Of a stretch of DNA of 64,000 nucleotides, positions 42,554 through 51,937 are shown piece by piece. The notes beneath the pieces are model-generated. The model searched no databases and was not told the origin of the DNA. It worked only from the letters and a program-made list of their open reading frames with translations. The position numbers and the translations under genes are program-made. Position 1 is the stretch's first letter. Each line of letters begins with the position of its first letter. The stretch spans positions 1 through 64,000 of the forward strand of contig JAEUTQ010000057.1 of the NCBI GenBank assembly GCA_016787445.1, given 5' to 3'. Source of the DNA: Bacteroidia bacterium. GTDB lineage: Bacteria > Bacteroidota > Bacteroidia > B-17B0 > Aurantibacillaceae.

Positions 42554-44647
42554 ATGAAAAAATCTACCCTACTCTCACTCTTATTCGCCTTTTTTGTTAT
42601 TGTATCATTCGCGCAAAAAAGTGGCGGGTTATTTTATCAAAAATCCGGGCTTAAAAATCTAAGCAAAGAAGAAAACGAAGCTTTTGAAACAGCTAAAGAA
42701 ATGCTGGATGAAAAACTTTATCCATTCGCATATAACTGCTTTAAGGATTTATCTTCTAAATATCCTAACGAAACCTATTTGAAATATTTAATGGCCATTT
42801 GCGGAACTTTTATTGGAGATAAACACGATGAAGCGATTACACTTTTAGCAGAAGTAAAAGAAAAAAACAAAAAAGCCGCTTATCTGACTTATTATGAAGC
42901 CATCCTCAATCATAAAACTTATCAATTCGACAAAGCTATTGAATTAGCGAACCTTCAACTTAAAGACACTAAGCTCGAACAGGATCAAATTAAAATTTTA
43001 AATCAGCTCATTCAATATTGCAACAATGCCAAAGAGTTGGTGAAAAATCCAATTCAGGCTACCATTGAAAATGCCGGCTCGCCTCCCAATACTGAAAATG
43101 CCGAATACTCGCCCGTTATCACAACCGATGAAGAAACTATGTTGTTCACCTATCGCGGTGTAGAAAGTACAGGCGGATTACGTGATTTTCAAAACAATGA
43201 AAACAAATACGGTTGCTATTTCGAGGATATTTTCCTTTCAAAAAAAGTAGATGGAAAATGGCAAAAGGCTGTGAGCATAGGCGACAACAATACAAATGGA
43301 AATGATGCAGTCATTGCTATTTCTAACGACGGACAAAAAATATTCTTGTATCGCTTTATGGAGAGTGACGGAGGGGACATCTACGTAAGTAATCGTGATG
43401 GTGATAAATTTTCGGAGGCGGTTCGCTTAGAAGGTGATATTAATTCGGGTTATTGGGAAGGAAGTATGTCACTATCCGGTGATCATAAAAAAATATTTTT
43501 TGCAAGTGAAAGACCCGGTGGATTTGGTGGTAAAGATTTATACTCGGCTGTGTTGATGCCTGATGGAAAATGGGGAAACATTAAAAATTTAGGTGATAAA
43601 GTAAATACTCCGTTAGATGATGATGCGCCGTTTATTCATCCCGATGGAAGAACTTTAGTTTTCAGCTCAAAAGGACATAACTCCATGGGTAATTATGATA
43701 TTTTTCTATCTGACATTGATGAAATTGACAGTACCTGGAAAAAACCAACCAATATCGGATATCCAATCAATACACCAGATGATGATATTTATTACTTCCT
43801 ATCAGCTGACGGAAAACGTGGTTATTATGCCAGCGCTAAATCAGGAGGTTATGGCGACAAAGACATTTATATGGTTGCACCTGCAGTGAGTGCAAAAAAA
43901 TCTTATCTGACTGTGTTAAAAGGAAAAATTACAGAGAACCTCCAACCTTACTCCGGAGAAGTGGTTGTAATTATAAAGAGTGGCAACAAAAATTTCGGGA
44001 CGTTTAAATCCAATTCAGCCAACGGACATTATCTTTTAAGCTTGCCATCGGGATATAATTATAAAATAACTTTCTATCATAAATCTTACGGTGAGAAAGT
44101 AGCCGATGTGATTACTGAAAAACTAAACGGCTATGCCGAAAAAATAGTAGATATTAATTTTGGAGAGAATGATACTTTAAATAAATTTCAGACCATAGTA
44201 CTTGAATCGCCTGCTGAAAATGTGCCGGCTACTGTTACCTCTACTCCAACTACACCGCCAACAACAGAAGCTCCAGTTACTACAGCATCAACGAACACTG
44301 ACATAAAAAGCTTGTCCCGCGACCAATTGTTCAACAAATTTGCCGACCTAAAAGTTGGAGGTTTGAGTTTTATTGTTCAAGTTGGAGCTTATCGTCATCC
44401 TGAAAACTATAAAGGCGAGAAACTTAAAAATTTAGGTGGACATAAGCGAGACGGAACAATTATGGGGGATGTCCATTTGATTATAGCCACAAAGGAGTTT
44501 GCCTCCTGGCGAGAAGCCGATGATTTCTGCAAAAAAGTGAAATCTGCCGGAACTTACGACGCTTTTATTACAGCCAGTTTAAATGGTAAGCGCATGTATT
44601 TAAAGGAACTGACCGAACAAGGCGTTTGGCTGAATACCGGTATGTGA
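42554..44647 (+). CDS. PD40 beta-propeller protein with TPR front and SPOR-like end (paralogue 1)
   Basis: 697-aa secreted or outer-membrane-associated protein. I start at the ATG at 42554 (MKKSTLLSLLFAFFVIV) for the signal peptide; six upstream codons are discarded. TPR-like helices span about 35-145, then six or so PD40/WD40-like blades (about 170-430; marker SERPGGFGGKDLY). A carboxypeptidase-regulatory-like beta domain follows (about 445-560), then a Thr/Pro-rich linker, then a C-terminal about 90-residue module starting SFIVQVGAYRHPEN that resembles a SPOR domain. Such proteins resemble the OmpA/PD40 proteins near T9SS genes. It is followed 70 bp later by a close paralogue. Confidence 0.8.
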   Translation: MKKSTLLSLLFAFFVIVSFAQKSGGLFYQKSGLKNLSKEENEAFETAKEMLDEKLYPFAYNCFKDLSSKYPNETYLKYLMAICGTFIGDKHDEAITLLAEVKEKNKKAAYLTYYEAILNHKTYQFDKAIELANLQLKDTKLEQDQIKILNQLIQYCNNAKELVKNPIQATIENAGSPPNTENAEYSPVITTDEETMLFTYRGVESTGGLRDFQNNENKYGCYFEDIFLSKKVDGKWQKAVSIGDNNTNGNDAVIAISNDGQKIFLYRFMESDGGDIYVSNRDGDKFSEAVRLEGDINSGYWEGSMSLSGDHKKIFFASERPGGFGGKDLYSAVLMPDGKWGNIKNLGDKVNTPLDDDAPFIHPDGRTLVFSSKGHNSMGNYDIFLSDIDEIDSTWKKPTNIGYPINTPDDDIYYFLSADGKRGYYASAKSGGYGDKDIYMVAPAVSAKKSYLTVLKGKITENLQPYSGEVVVIIKSGNKNFGTFKSNSANGHYLLSLPSGYNYKITFYHKSYGEKVADVITEKLNGYAEKIVDINFGENDTLNKFQTIVLESPAENVPATVTSTPTTPPTTEAPVTTASTNTDIKSLSRDQLFNKFADLKVGGLSFIVQVGAYRHPENYKGEKLKNLGGHKRDGTIMGDVHLIIATKEFASWREADDFCKKVKSAGTYDAFITASLNGKRMYLKELTEQGVWLNTGM

Positions 44648-44717
44648 TTAAACAGATAGAAATCAGTATGATACTTTGTAAATTTTATTATCTTAGCACA
44701 CTTTGAAAAATCAACCT

Positions 44718-46724
44718 ATGAAAAAACTTATCTACTTAGTTTTGTTTTTTGCATTCCTTCAGAACATTAACGCACAAGATGCGCAAACCAAATCTTGGTC
44801 GGCCGACGATAAAAAGACTTTTGAAGCTGCTAATAAACTCTTCAACAAACGTTTTTATGCGCAAGCATATGAAAAGTACAAATCTCTTTTCGCATCACAT
44901 GAAAATGATATTTTTTTAAAATTCGTGACGGGCGTAAGTGCGGTTTATTTAAACGATAAACACGATGAAGCAGAAACTTTATTAAATGAAGTGAAAGCGA
45001 AGGATAAAAAAAATAAAGACGTAGATTATTATCTCGCTCTTCTTTATCACAAAACATATCAATTCGACAAAGCCCTTGAGTTAGCGAATGCCTTACTGAC
45101 TAATCCTAAAATCACTCCTGAAGATAAAGCAGAACTTGAGCGTTTGGTTTTCTTCAGCAAAAACGGAAAAGAATTATATCAAACTCCGGTAGATGCTAAA
45201 ATTGAAAACTTAGGTTCGCCAATTAATACGGAAAATGCAGAGTACGCTCCTGTAGTTAGTCCGGATGAAGAAACCATCATTTATACTTACAGAGGAAAAG
45301 AAAGTATGGGCGGATTGGTTGACGAGAACAATAAACCAAATCCAAAAGGAGATTACAATGAAGATATTTTTGTGGCTAAAAAAATAGATAAAGTTTGGCA
45401 AACTCCTGCCGGCTTAAGTGAGTTAAATACCATTGATAACGACGCTGCCATTGCTTTATCTCCGGATGGTGAATTGCTTTTTATTTTCAAATATACCGGT
45501 GATAATGGTGATATCTATGTTAGTCACCGCGATAATGGAAAATACGGTCCGGCAGAAAAATTAGCCGGTGAAATTAATTCTCCTTCATGGGAAGGAAGTG
45601 TATCCATGTCTACTGATCAAAAGAAAATCTATTTTGCAAGTGAACGTCCGGGTGGATTTGGCGGAAAAGATTTATACGTAGCCACCAAAAATGAAGATGG
45701 ATCTTGGGGTAATGTGAAAAATTTAGGAGATAAGATTAACACGAAATACGACGAAGACGCGCCGTTTATCTCTCCTGACAGCCGTACCTTAGTTTTCAGT
45801 TCTGAAGGCCACAATAGTATTGGTGATTTCGACTTATTTACTTCCGATTGGAATAAAAAAGACACGACATGGTCGGCTCCAAAAAATTTAGGTTACCCAA
45901 TCAATACTACCGATGATGATTTGTTTTATGTTTTATCTGCCGATGGAAAGCGCGGTTATTTCTCAAGTGCACGTAAAGGTGGTAAAGGTGATCAGGATTT
46001 ATATATGATTGAACCGGCTATCGCCGCAAAGAAAACATTCATAACTATTATTAAAGGTAAGGTTACTGAAAATTTAGTGCCATACGAAACTGACATTACC
46101 GTTAGCGTTGAAGGTGATTCTAAAAATTACGGGACTTACCGTTCAAACCCTGAGAGTGGAAACTTCGTTGTAAACTTACCTTCCGGAAAAAATTACAAGT
46201 TGACATTCTACCATGAAGTTTTAGGTGATAAAATTTTCAATGTAAGTACAGAACAAGTGGAAGATGATTACGCAGAAAAGTTAGTGAATGTGAATTTTGG
46301 TATGAGTGATACAGCCACTTTTAATCCGCAAAACATTGTGATAAAACCAGGAGCTGATACTGGTAAAGTAGCCACTGTTACAAACAATACCCCAACTACA
46401 GAAGGAGATGTATTTAGCAAATACGGCTCTGTAAAAATTCCGGGATTAAAATACTATGTACAAGTTGCAGCAACAGCTAATCCAGGAAGCTATGACCGAT
46501 CGATACTAAAAAAACTGTGTAAAATTAAAGATGGTGGTGTATTGAGAGATAATATCAAATTATTGATTACCGATAAGGAATTTGACACATTAAACGATGC
46601 CAATGCCTTCTTAAAAGAAGTTCGCGCTGCAGGTCAGCCCGACGCGTTTATTACTGCTAAACTCAACGGTCAACGTTACTATCTAATTGATTTAATAAAA
46701 ATGAAAGTGTGGGATTCAAAATAA
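44718..46724 (+). CDS. PD40 beta-propeller protein with TPR front and SPOR-like end (paralogue 2)
   Basis: 668-aa protein with the same domain order as the gene at 42554. Signal peptide ends NAQ (MKKLIYLVLFFAFLQNI); the ATG at 44718 is preferred over an upstream TTG. TPR about 22-140, PD40 blades about 165-415 with the same SERPGGFGGKDLY landmark, then the beta module with PYETDITVSVEGDSKNYG and a short linker (paralogue 1 has a longer Thr/Pro stretch), then the SPOR-like end (KYYVQVAATANPGSYD). The pair is a tandem duplication with strong divergence outside the propeller core. Function is inferred to be envelope-associated only. Confidence 0.8.
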   Translation: MKKLIYLVLFFAFLQNINAQDAQTKSWSADDKKTFEAANKLFNKRFYAQAYEKYKSLFASHENDIFLKFVTGVSAVYLNDKHDEAETLLNEVKAKDKKNKDVDYYLALLYHKTYQFDKALELANALLTNPKITPEDKAELERLVFFSKNGKELYQTPVDAKIENLGSPINTENAEYAPVVSPDEETIIYTYRGKESMGGLVDENNKPNPKGDYNEDIFVAKKIDKVWQTPAGLSELNTIDNDAAIALSPDGELLFIFKYTGDNGDIYVSHRDNGKYGPAEKLAGEINSPSWEGSVSMSTDQKKIYFASERPGGFGGKDLYVATKNEDGSWGNVKNLGDKINTKYDEDAPFISPDSRTLVFSSEGHNSIGDFDLFTSDWNKKDTTWSAPKNLGYPINTTDDDLFYVLSADGKRGYFSSARKGGKGDQDLYMIEPAIAAKKTFITIIKGKVTENLVPYETDITVSVEGDSKNYGTYRSNPESGNFVVNLPSGKNYKLTFYHEVLGDKIFNVSTEQVEDDYAEKLVNVNFGMSDTATFNPQNIVIKPGADTGKVATVTNNTPTTEGDVFSKYGSVKIPGLKYYVQVAATANPGSYDRSILKKLCKIKDGGVLRDNIKLLITDKEFDTLNDANAFLKEVRAAGQPDAFITAKLNGQRYYLIDLIKMKVWDSK

Positions 46725-46740
46725 TCCCGCACTTATTTTT
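46707..46740 (+). terminator. Terminator overlapping the stop of the second PD40 gene
   Basis: Stem GTGTGGGATT/AATCCCGCAC (46707-46716 and 46723-46732; one G-T pair) with a 6-nt loop, then TTATTTTT. The hairpin contains the last coding triplets, the stop codon and the end of the convergent aroE. Confidence 0.8.
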
Positions 46741-47473
46741 CATTCCATATTTCCCAACTTTTTTCAGCTTGAAGCTTAAGCATGCTTAAACCATTTATGG
46801 TTGTGGCGCCTTGCTCTCTGCATTTTTTTAAGAATAAAGTTTCTTCAGGATTATAAATTAAATCATAAGCCAGATGATCGGCGGTAACCTGTTCATATGG
46901 AATCGCCGGAGCTTCGTGAATGTTCGGGAACATTCCGAGTGGCGTACAATTTACCAGTAATAAAAATTGCTTAAGTATAACCGGATTGAGTTCGGAATAA
47001 AAGAAAGTATTCGGTGTTTTTTTAATGTTTGAAGAAGTCACAAAATAATACTCCACGCCAATACTTTTTAATGCATAAGCTACCGCTTTAGAACTTCCGC
47101 CGGTGCCAAATATCAAGGCGCGAATATGCTTAGGTTCCAGAAATGGTTTGATGCTAAAACGAAATCCGAATTCATCTGTATTGTACCCTTTTGTTTTACC
47201 ATTCGTGATTTTTATGCAATTCACAGCTCCGATCGCCTTAGCTTCTTCTGAAATTTCGCTGAGAAAAGGCATCACCTCTTCTTTATAGGGTACGGTGACG
47301 TTTAATCCGGAAAGTTCCGGGTTATTTTGAATAAAAGATGGGAATTCTTTTATGTTTTCTAATTCGAAATTATTGTAGGAATAATTATTCAAGCCCAGCG
47401 TTCCAAATTTCTCCTCAAAATATTTTTTAGAAAATGAATGTGATAATTTCTTACCTATTAGTCCGAATTGCAT
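46733..47473 (-). CDS. aroE: Shikimate dehydrogenase
   Basis: 246-aa NADP-dependent enzyme of the shikimate pathway. Substrate-binding segment LNVTVPYKEEVMPF with catalytic Lys (about residue 64) and NADP motif FGTGGSSKAVAYAL near 119 are intact. It is slightly shorter than the common 270-aa form. It is convergent with the PD40 pair, and a terminator of the upstream Omp28 transcript lies before its start, so it has its own promoter. Confidence 0.93.
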   Translation of the reverse strand: MQFGLIGKKLSHSFSKKYFEEKFGTLGLNNYSYNNFELENIKEFPSFIQNNPELSGLNVTVPYKEEVMPFLSEISEEAKAIGAVNCIKITNGKTKGYNTDEFGFRFSIKPFLEPKHIRALIFGTGGSSKAVAYALKSIGVEYYFVTSSNIKKTPNTFFYSELNPVILKQFLLLVNCTPLGMFPNIHEAPAIPYEQVTADHLAYDLIYNPEETLFLKKCREQGATTINGLSMLKLQAEKSWEIWNEK

Positions 47474-47483
47474 GTACGAATAT

Positions 47484-47512
47484 AAAAAAAGCCCGTTTAA
47501 TAACGGGCTTTT
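47484..47512 (-). terminator. Intrinsic terminator of the TlpA-DUF6029-Omp28 operon
   Basis: Stem GCCCGTT/AACGGGC (47491-47497 and 47502-47508) with TAAT loop, followed on the minus strand by a seven-T run (47490-47484). It lies 18 bp past the Omp28 stop. Confidence 0.88.
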
Positions 47513-47529
47513 AATTTTAGATTATGCTT

Positions 47530-48438
47530 TTACATGATATGCACCTTCTCTACTTGAATAACTTCCTTATTACTTGCTTTATAAATAAACACAACCACAC
47601 TCGTATGCTTTAGATTGTATTTTGGATTGGACGGCTTCACAGGCCAAGGGTTTAATTTAAAACATTTATAAGTTTTAGTTACGGTGTCATTAATTGCAAT
47701 AGGGGCTTTCTTTATTTCATCCCCCCATGAACCATTAACAGCGCCTCTTAATGTATGCTCGAAATTATAATCAGGTCGTTCATCACCGTTAATTACAGTA
47801 GCGCCTACCGGTGGTGAATAATCCTTTTGTGCACCAATAATACTATCTTCGGTAATCACCACGCTTAAAAAAACATCATCCGTAAATGCCTTTAAGAAAG
47901 TTGTTTTAACCTCCACATTTAATAACAATTGCGTTGTGTCAAGTGTTGTTGTCACCAACATTTTAGCGTCTTGCGGATTATTTAATAAAGCATCAACCGT
48001 TACCGACCAGGTCGTGCGAGGTTGAGGGTATGGAGTTTGTGAACGGTTTACGCATCCCTTTGGTAATCCGGCTGCAGACATACCTAAAAAATTATCCCAA
48101 TCAGTTCCTGCCGGTGTACGGAAATCTTCAGGATAATTAGGAGGAACCGGAGGCGCAAATTGTGTTCCTGCATGCACCGCAATAACAACTACACTATCGC
48201 CGTGACGGTTAACAATAGTGGTAGCATTTTCCGCCGCGCGCGGACAGTTACCACAGGTGTGGCCGGTATAATCTTCTACCAATACCTTTCTGAAATTCAT
48301 TTTCGTAAGATTAGACTTAACGAAGTGCGGATTAACCGTACAATCAGTAACGGCATCCGGGTTTTGATTCGGATTCTCTACCTTATCACAGGCAAAAAAT
48401 AAAATCACCGGAAGTATTAATAATGCAATATTTTTCAT
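47530..48438 (-). CDS. Omp28-related outer-membrane lipoprotein
   Basis: 302-aa envelope protein. I start at the ATG at 48438 (MKNIALLILPVILFFAC), a lipoprotein signal with Cys lipobox; 10 upstream codons are dropped. A thioredoxin-like fold with CxxC (GHTCGNCPRAAENA, about residue 66) occupies the first two-thirds, and the last third is beta-rich. Omp28 proteins of this phylum are outer-membrane-associated; their redox role is not proven. It is the third gene after the TlpA and DUF6029 genes, and a terminator follows it. Confidence 0.85.
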   Translation of the reverse strand: MKNIALLILPVILFFACDKVENPNQNPDAVTDCTVNPHFVKSNLTKMNFRKVLVEDYTGHTCGNCPRAAENATTIVNRHGDSVVVIAVHAGTQFAPPVPPNYPEDFRTPAGTDWDNFLGMSAAGLPKGCVNRSQTPYPQPRTTWSVTVDALLNNPQDAKMLVTTTLDTTQLLLNVEVKTTFLKAFTDDVFLSVVITEDSIIGAQKDYSPPVGATVINGDERPDYNFEHTLRGAVNGSWGDEIKKAPIAINDTVTKTYKCFKLNPWPVKPSNPKYNLKHTSVVVFIYKASNKEVIQVEKVHIM

Positions 48439-48486
48439 GCTTTTGATTTCTATACCTAAGTTAATCATTTAATCAATTTCTATTTG

Positions 48487-50205
48487 TTAAAAGCTGCTGG
48501 TTATAGATAACGTTATACCATTAGATGCGGGAACCACGCGGCAAACACCACCAACACAAAAAATACCGGCGCTTTGTTTACCATAACTTAATGAAATACG
48601 GTGTGCATCTTTATTATATCCAATGGTTCCTAAATAATAATGAACTTGTAATTTAGGATCAGGGTTACCAAAATTCCATTGATCAAAAACAGCAATGAAT
48701 AAATGTCCGTTTGGCCACCATTCAATCATACCCGTTGCCCAATCGCCTTTCGCAATTAAGTTAGAGTTGGTCTCAACTGACTTTCTATCTGCATCTGTAA
48801 ATAATCCCTGGAATTCAAATCGAATAGAAGAAGAAGATTTGTATTTGTAAGTGACATCAATCACCCCAATTTGGGTGCGTAGATTTTTGTAACCGGCATT
48901 AGGAGCATTAAACTGAATAATATTACGATTATAAAACTGATTAGCGTAAACAAAAGTTGCCTTAATTTTTTTACTGAATTTCTTATTGACTTCAACAAAA
49001 AAATCGTGATAATATTTTTTATTATTATCACGCAGTTCTTCAAAATCCCATTTCGTTTGATAATAAGTCATTGCAGTACTTGAGTCACGAACACCATATT
49101 GATTTAATCCACAAGCTTGCGAGTAATTAACTGTAATTTCCATTCCATACTTACCTCCGATAAGTGAACCCTTCTTTACCCTGTACTGTGCTTCTGCCAT
49201 AAAACCAATCTCGCCGTTTAATTGTGTGGCATATGGATTTAAAGCTAATAAAGTGTAGGAATGCTGCTTCGTTGTTGCAGGCAAATAATTAATTAATAGA
49301 TTTTGCAAGCCCTCATTTCTATCACTTCGATAACTCATATTGTCAATTCGTTTTCCTTGAAGTAAAATGGAAAATCCTTTTCCGGCGTAAGAGATGGTAG
49401 AGAATAAAGCATCGCCAAATTTATACGATCCATTATTATCTGCTGTTGGATCGTTGATTTTATAAGCGTACTCTGTATTAAAATTAAATCCTTCACGGAT
49501 AATGTTAATGCGTCCGCCGTAACAACCAACATTCTCCGGAATTACTAAGTTATTGTCTTGATCAGCTTGATACTTGCTTACGAAACTTCCACCTAAAATT
49601 ACACGTGTTTTTTTGTTGCCAAGAATAGAATCAAACAATTCATTCACGTTTAACTCTCCATCAAAGCCACGCACAATTCCCGGACCTTTACCAAAGAATA
49701 AACGTTGTTTACCAATGATTCCTTTAAAGGTAAATCCTTTATAAGGACTTGAAATAATTCGTGCCCCATCAATAGAATTATCATAAAGTAATCCCGGCTC
49801 GTAGTAAGCGCGCAACATTAATCCGTTTCCGAATTGCTCGTAAAAATTACCAATGGTAATATCTAATAAATCCGTTTGATAACGCGCAAAGCGATTGACA
49901 ATACCTTCACCCTTGTAAGAAGGAAGGAAACCCTGACGGACATTGTTGTAAGCTTCATAACGAACACCCGCCGAAAATTTACCACGGGTATAATTAATGT
50001 TTCCAAAAACGTTCGATAATAATTTTTCCGGAACTTTAGGAGCACCAATTAAAGAATCGGTTTCGTAATATTGAGCGTCTATCTGAAAATTTCCGTGTAT
50101 TGAATTTAATTCATCCACAACCGGATTTTGTGCTCTAAGGGTTTGCACACCTGCAACCAGAGTTCCAAAAAGAAATAACTTTACCGAAGTCTTTAAAAAC
50201 GTCAT
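48487..50205 (-). CDS. DUF6029 outer-membrane protein
   Basis: 572-aa outer-membrane barrel protein. Signal peptide about 1-25 (ending LRAQ), then a long alternating beta pattern with many aromatic and charged residues and a terminal phenylalanine. It matches DUF6029, a Bacteroidota-only porin-like family without defined function. It is 7 bp after the TlpA gene and 48 bp before the Omp28 gene, so the three form one operon. Confidence 0.8.
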   Translation of the reverse strand: MTFLKTSVKLFLFGTLVAGVQTLRAQNPVVDELNSIHGNFQIDAQYYETDSLIGAPKVPEKLLSNVFGNINYTRGKFSAGVRYEAYNNVRQGFLPSYKGEGIVNRFARYQTDLLDITIGNFYEQFGNGLMLRAYYEPGLLYDNSIDGARIISSPYKGFTFKGIIGKQRLFFGKGPGIVRGFDGELNVNELFDSILGNKKTRVILGGSFVSKYQADQDNNLVIPENVGCYGGRINIIREGFNFNTEYAYKINDPTADNNGSYKFGDALFSTISYAGKGFSILLQGKRIDNMSYRSDRNEGLQNLLINYLPATTKQHSYTLLALNPYATQLNGEIGFMAEAQYRVKKGSLIGGKYGMEITVNYSQACGLNQYGVRDSSTAMTYYQTKWDFEELRDNNKKYYHDFFVEVNKKFSKKIKATFVYANQFYNRNIIQFNAPNAGYKNLRTQIGVIDVTYKYKSSSSIRFEFQGLFTDADRKSVETNSNLIAKGDWATGMIEWWPNGHLFIAVFDQWNFGNPDPKLQVHYYLGTIGYNKDAHRISLSYGKQSAGIFCVGGVCRVVPASNGITLSITSSF

Positions 50206-50212
50206 AAATTTT

Positions 50213-50725
50213 TTAGTGCTTTAGTTTTTCGCCCTTAGCTAATGCCTGAATGTTTTCGTACAATTTATCTTCGTCACCCTCTGCATAAGAATTGTGACTC
50301 CAAACTATTTTACCGCTACCGTCAACTAAAAAAGTATGAGGTACGTTATTTACATTCATAGCGCGTTTGAAATCTTGATTTTCATCAATGTAAACTTCAT
50401 ATTCCCAACCTTTGGTTTTAACATCGGTTACTACTTTACTTGAGCTACGTGCATCATCAATAGAAATTGCGATTAACTTAACACCGGTTTCCTTTTGCCA
50501 CTCCGAATAGTTTTCGGCAATAGCATCTAATTCTTTTTTGCAAGGCTTACACCAGGTTGCCCAGAAACTAATCACGATAGGTTTACCGTCATTGCTAAAA
50601 GTAGAAGAGTTTACTTTGGAACCATCCAGTTTTTTTAAAGTTGCAGCAGGAATTTTATCACCATCAGATTTTACAGCGGCGGTTAATGTTACGAAGGCAA
50701 TAGCCAATAAAAATAATTTTTTCAT
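50213..50725 (-). CDS. TlpA-family thioredoxin-like oxidoreductase
   Basis: 170-aa periplasmic thiol-disulfide enzyme. Signal peptide about 1-18. The redox motif WATWCKPCKKELD (CxxC, about residues 57-60) and thioredoxin-fold cis-Pro region VNNVPHTFLVDG are present. It is the first gene of the operon with DUF6029 and Omp28, both predicted envelope proteins, and Omp28 itself has a CxxC motif. Together they look like an extracytoplasmic thiol pathway; the substrates are unknown. Confidence 0.9.
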   Translation of the reverse strand: MKKLFLLAIAFVTLTAAVKSDGDKIPAATLKKLDGSKVNSSTFSNDGKPIVISFWATWCKPCKKELDAIAENYSEWQKETGVKLIAISIDDARSSSKVVTDVKTKGWEYEVYIDENQDFKRAMNVNNVPHTFLVDGSGKIVWSHNSYAEGDEDKLYENIQALAKGEKLKH

Positions 50726-50796
50726 AGTGTTTAGATTTTACAAATATTGAAAGTATTTAAATCAAATAAAATGCCAATAAAGAGCGTATTTAAATC

Positions 50797-50855
50797 AAAA
50801 TTGTATTCTTAACATAATTTCAGGAATACAATTTTATCCCGATAACTATCGGGAT
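50797..50855 (-). terminator. Two adjacent hairpins after the PaaY-like gene
   Basis: First hairpin: ATCCCGAT/ATCGGGAT (50836-50843 and 50848-50855) with AACT loop. Second: AAAATTGTATTC/GAATACAATTTT (50797-50808 and 50824-50835, perfect 12-bp arms). Read on the minus strand they follow the stop at 50898, so they can terminate that gene. Confidence 0.6.
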
Positions 50856-50897
50856 TAGAATTATAAAGCTAATTGAATTAAAATAACCTGCAAAGAA

Positions 50898-51596
50898 CTA
50901 TTTCTTTTTCTTTTTTGACTTAGAAATAGGTGCTTTTTTAGCCTGCTTTTTAGGTTCTTTTTTAGATTTTACATTCTCCTTTTTAGGAGTTGCGGAAGGC
51001 TTTTTGGTATCAGCCCAGGTTTTATAAATATCCTGTTGCACAGGACGGTACGCCGGCTCACGTTGCAATGGCTCACATTCCCTTAATGTGGTATGACATT
51101 CATAAGGTAACTGTTGATACAACTTAGTGCCCTCTGTCTTCCAGGCAATCATAGCATCACTCACATCTTTGATCACTTTTCCGGGATTTCCAACTACTAC
51201 TTTACGCTTAGGAATAACCGTATCAGCCGGAATAAAACATAGCGCTCCGATGATACATTCATCCCCGATAACAACATTATCCATCACAACACTATTCATC
51301 CCAACCAAAACATTTTTACCAATGGTACCACCGTGTATAATAGCTCCGTGGCCGATATGAGCTCCCTCTTTTAACAAAACGGTAGTGCCCGGAAACATAT
51401 GAATCGTGCAATTTTCCTGAACGTTACATCCATCTTCAATGATGATTTGTCCCCAATCGCCGCGAATAGCCGCACCGGGACCAACATATACATCGCGACC
51501 AATAATAACATTACCGGTTACGGTTGCATTCGGATGAATAAAAGCGGATTTATGTATAACAGGTTTATACCCGTTAAATTCGAACACATTTGCCAT
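50898..51596 (-). CDS. Left-handed beta-helix (hexapeptide) protein, PaaY/gamma-carbonic-anhydrase type, with Lys-rich tail
   Basis: 232-aa protein. Residues 1-185 are hexapeptide repeats with the family segments KSAFIHPNATVTGNV and NCTIHMFPGTTV, GHIGHGAIIHG-type His ligands, and a C-terminal helix with the PaaY/CaiE marker EGTKLYQQL. The family includes PaaY thioesterase and gamma carbonic anhydrases; His residues at the metal positions (near 66, 84, 89) suggest a zinc site. The last about 40 residues are a Lys-rich basic tail not seen in the core family, which may bind nucleic acid or membrane. It is not with other phenylacetate genes. Confidence 0.8.
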   Translation of the reverse strand: MANVFEFNGYKPVIHKSAFIHPNATVTGNVIIGRDVYVGPGAAIRGDWGQIIIEDGCNVQENCTIHMFPGTTVLLKEGAHIGHGAIIHGGTIGKNVLVGMNSVVMDNVVIGDECIIGALCFIPADTVIPKRKVVVGNPGKVIKDVSDAMIAWKTEGTKLYQQLPYECHTTLRECEPLQREPAYRPVQQDIYKTWADTKKPSATPKKENVKSKKEPKKQAKKAPISKSKKKKK

Positions 51597-51610
51597 TTTT
51601 AGCCGGCAAA

Positions 51611-51847
51611 TTATTTAACGTTCATGACTTCACATTTGTGATCGCCTTTAGGCGCTAAATTATTGCGATACATATCCGTACAACGATCGCGTGCGCCTTG
51701 TTCGTTGTATTCTTTCACGTTGTATTGCGTTTGGTTAATATAACCACCGTTTTGAGCGGTACTAATCTCGTGACAGGTACAGCTAAAGTTCTTTTTACAA
51801 GATGCCAATACAAACAAGGCAGGAATCAATAGAATTAACTTCTTCAT
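51611..51847 (-). CDS. Small lipoprotein of unknown function
   Basis: 78-aa protein with lipobox (LASC, Cys 17) and four further Cys (SCTCHEI, RDRCTDM, HKCEV) that could form two disulfides. It has no recognised domain. It is 14 bp before the PaaY-like gene on the same strand and likely co-transcribed with it. Confidence 0.7.
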   Translation of the reverse strand: MKKLILLIPALFVLASCKKNFSCTCHEISTAQNGGYINQTQYNVKEYNEQGARDRCTDMYRNNLAPKGDHKCEVMNVK

Positions 51848-51937
51848 TTCTTAAAAGTTTATGTAAAGATAATAAAATTATGGATTATTAGCATTTTAGT
51901 TTGCTACTTTAATGGTTATCTTTATGGCCTATTGACT

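Noticed and set aside
26311-51596. Phenylacetate degradation cluster (PaaG-like and PaaY-like genes)
   Set aside because: The genes are about 24 kb apart, in different operons, and no paaABC, paaK or paaZ was seen.
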